DNA from: Bacteroides sp.
GTDB lineage: Bacteria; Bacteroidota; Bacteroidia; Bacteroidales; Bacteroidaceae
Assembly: GCA_015060735.1 (NCBI GenBank)
Contig: SUXX01000002.1
Span: forward strand, 78,566-142,565
Reading direction: 5' to 3'
Length of the DNA: 64,000 nt
The notes below the pieces were generated by a model. That model was not told the origin of the DNA. It saw only the letters and a list, made by a program, of their open reading frames with translations, and did no database searches. This document shows, piece by piece, positions 63,004-64,000 of the stretch; within the stretch, counting starts at the first letter, position 1; every line of letters begins with the position of its first letter. A program made the position numbers and the translations under genes.

Positions 63004-64000
63004 CTATTTCAGCTCATAATCTCCATTTTCGTTTTTTATCTCCAATTCTGAAGTTACTTTTTTCAATCCTACTCTCAAACGCTGAATAGCTTTATATAAT
63101 TGGTCAGTTGTACCCTTCCCGTTCCATAATTCTTGGTCTATGTCAGCAGGCGAGAGACGATGGTTTTCTTTACGTAGGAAGAGTTTTAAAAGAATAGAAG
63201 ACTGGTTAGAAAGCTTATATTCTTGACCATTTTTAGTCAGTTTACTTTCATGCGAATTGAACACACTTCCATCGGGCAACAGAAAAGTTTGAGCCTTTTC
63301 TATCTTCACATCCGCCACATGAACTTCTCGTTCTTTAATAAACTTACGTCGAAAGAATCTTTCTAAATGAACATAGTAAACTATTACTAATATCAACAAA
63401 ATCCAAGGAAGCGACAACCAACACCAATCTAAAAGCGATAAGCCCAACAACCAATGGGAATAAGAAGAATAAGCAATCAATTCGTGTTCGCAACGAAAGC
63501 CCAAATACTTTACCGTTAAGCTATCTTCACAATCTGATTGATTCCTTTTCGTTGAATAGGTCGTATCATTCTGCAACTCCAAATCTGTATAGACATAACG
63601 AATCTGATTGTCAGAATGAATATCTTTTAAAGACAAAAGACTATCCCAATGAATAAACAAGGTATCAATAGACAAAGGAAATTCTTCCAACAATATGCCC
63701 AAGTCTCCTCTTTTTATAGTTTCTTTTATCAAACTTTTTTCATATTTTTCTCCATCTATCTTATATTTCCTAAAACCATTTGCCGTCATTACAGAAACCG
63801 AATCCGGTATTCGCGTTCTTAAAGAAGTAATACCTTGTTCCTCGCTTGAAGAATGATAAAACGGAATATCCGACCGTTTATCCACTTCCATCCACAACGC
63901 TTCTTCGAAAGAAGCCTTTGCTTCTTCCTTCCATGCTAAAACTTGCTCGTCATACTCCTTTTGCAGTATCCAAGCATAACTGCCTGTACCGAGTAAACAC
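63004..64000 (-). CDS. Membrane-anchored winged-helix regulator (5' end outside window)
   Basis: The stop is at 63004 and the frame stays open to the window edge, with CLLGTGSYAWILQKEY continuing upstream of the first ATG (63897). The protein has an N-terminal extracytoplasmic region of about 180 residues and a transmembrane helix (LSLPWILLILVIVYYV). The C-terminal OmpR-type winged helix follows (AQTFLLPDGSVFNSHES, LSNQSSILLKLFLRKENHRLS, DQLYKAIQRLRVGLKK). This one-component, membrane-bound plan (as in CadC or ToxR, but with the DNA-binding end last) suggests direct control by an envelope signal. The likely targets are the peptide modules just downstream. Confidence 0.82.
   Translation of the reverse strand, partial: CLLGTGSYAWILQKEYDEQVLAWKEEAKASFEEALWMEVDKRSDIPFYHSSSEEQGITSLRTRIPDSVSVMTANGFRKYKIDGEKYEKSLIKETIKRGDLGILLEEFPLSIDTLFIHWDSLLSLKDIHSDNQIRYVYTDLELQNDTTYSTKRNQSDCEDSLTVKYLGFRCEHELIAYSSYSHWLLGLSLLDWCWLSLPWILLILVIVYYVHLERFFRRKFIKEREVHVADVKIEKAQTFLLPDGSVFNSHESKLTKNGQEYKLSNQSSILLKLFLRKENHRLSPADIDQELWNGKGTTDQLYKAIQRLRVGLKKVTSELEIKNENGDYELK

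Overview
The window comes from the chromosome of a Bacteroidales bacterium, most likely a Bacteroides/Phocaeicola-type gut organism. Gene content points there: an AsnA/Ung/LptD/DnaA neighbourhood, an RprX/RprY-type two-component pair, BACON and BspA-like surface proteins, NVEALA-type peptides, an EF-G2 paralog and a cobalamin-dependent ribonucleotide reductase. The promoters point there too: the Bacteroidetes -7 box TAnnTTTG, often with a TTTG or TTG 19-21 bases upstream, recurs before many genes and settles several start codons. It carries about 52 protein genes (two cut by the window edges), one tRNA, one strong candidate structured RNA and one frameshifted gene.

Layout. 1-16.6 kb is mostly housekeeping: the 5' end of a sialidase gene, tRNA-Arg(CCG), asnA, ung, lptD, an HD-domain protein, a NamZ-type muramidase, an AmiC-type amidase, an MCE/MlaD-type protein, dnaA, a nitroreductase, class II nrdJ, folB and a DUF1016/PDDEXK nuclease. 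16.8-20.7 kb is an accessory island: a four-BACON, 17-repeat BspA-like lipoprotein gene broken by a one-base frameshift, preceded by a roughly 340-nt structured RNA with its own promoter, long-range helices and an intrinsic terminator, then a field of short repeats. 20.7-45 kb returns to core genes: a glycosyltransferase, mtaB, acyl-CoA ligase, rpsF-rpsR-rplI, a MarR regulator, rprXY, EF-G2, a LOG-family protein, hemW, glmM, a DUF4827 lipoprotein, a DHH phosphoesterase, comEC, rpe, fmt, a ClC channel with CBS domains, tsaC and nagA.

43.8-54.5 kb on the minus strand is one tightly coupled operon: adaptor, RND pump, TolC-type channel, second RND pump, secreted alpha/beta hydrolase, then nagA. 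54.8-64 kb, also minus strand, is the most unusual part. It is a two-module cluster built round two small secreted NVEALA-type peptides. Each peptide is followed by a six-bladed beta-propeller protein. Around them lie a thioredoxin-like/DUF1573 lipoprotein, a signal peptidase I, a transglutaminase-like lipoprotein, an O-antigen-ligase-like/TPR membrane protein and, upstream, a membrane-anchored winged-helix regulator that runs off the window. I infer an envelope peptide export, maturation or sensing system. Its function is not shown by the sequence alone.

Small repeats link these regions. One family (TGTCATTCTGAGC...GAAGAATCT) occurs at four gene ends. Another (GTGAAGGCGT) forms clusters at 7.4 kb and 20.3 kb.
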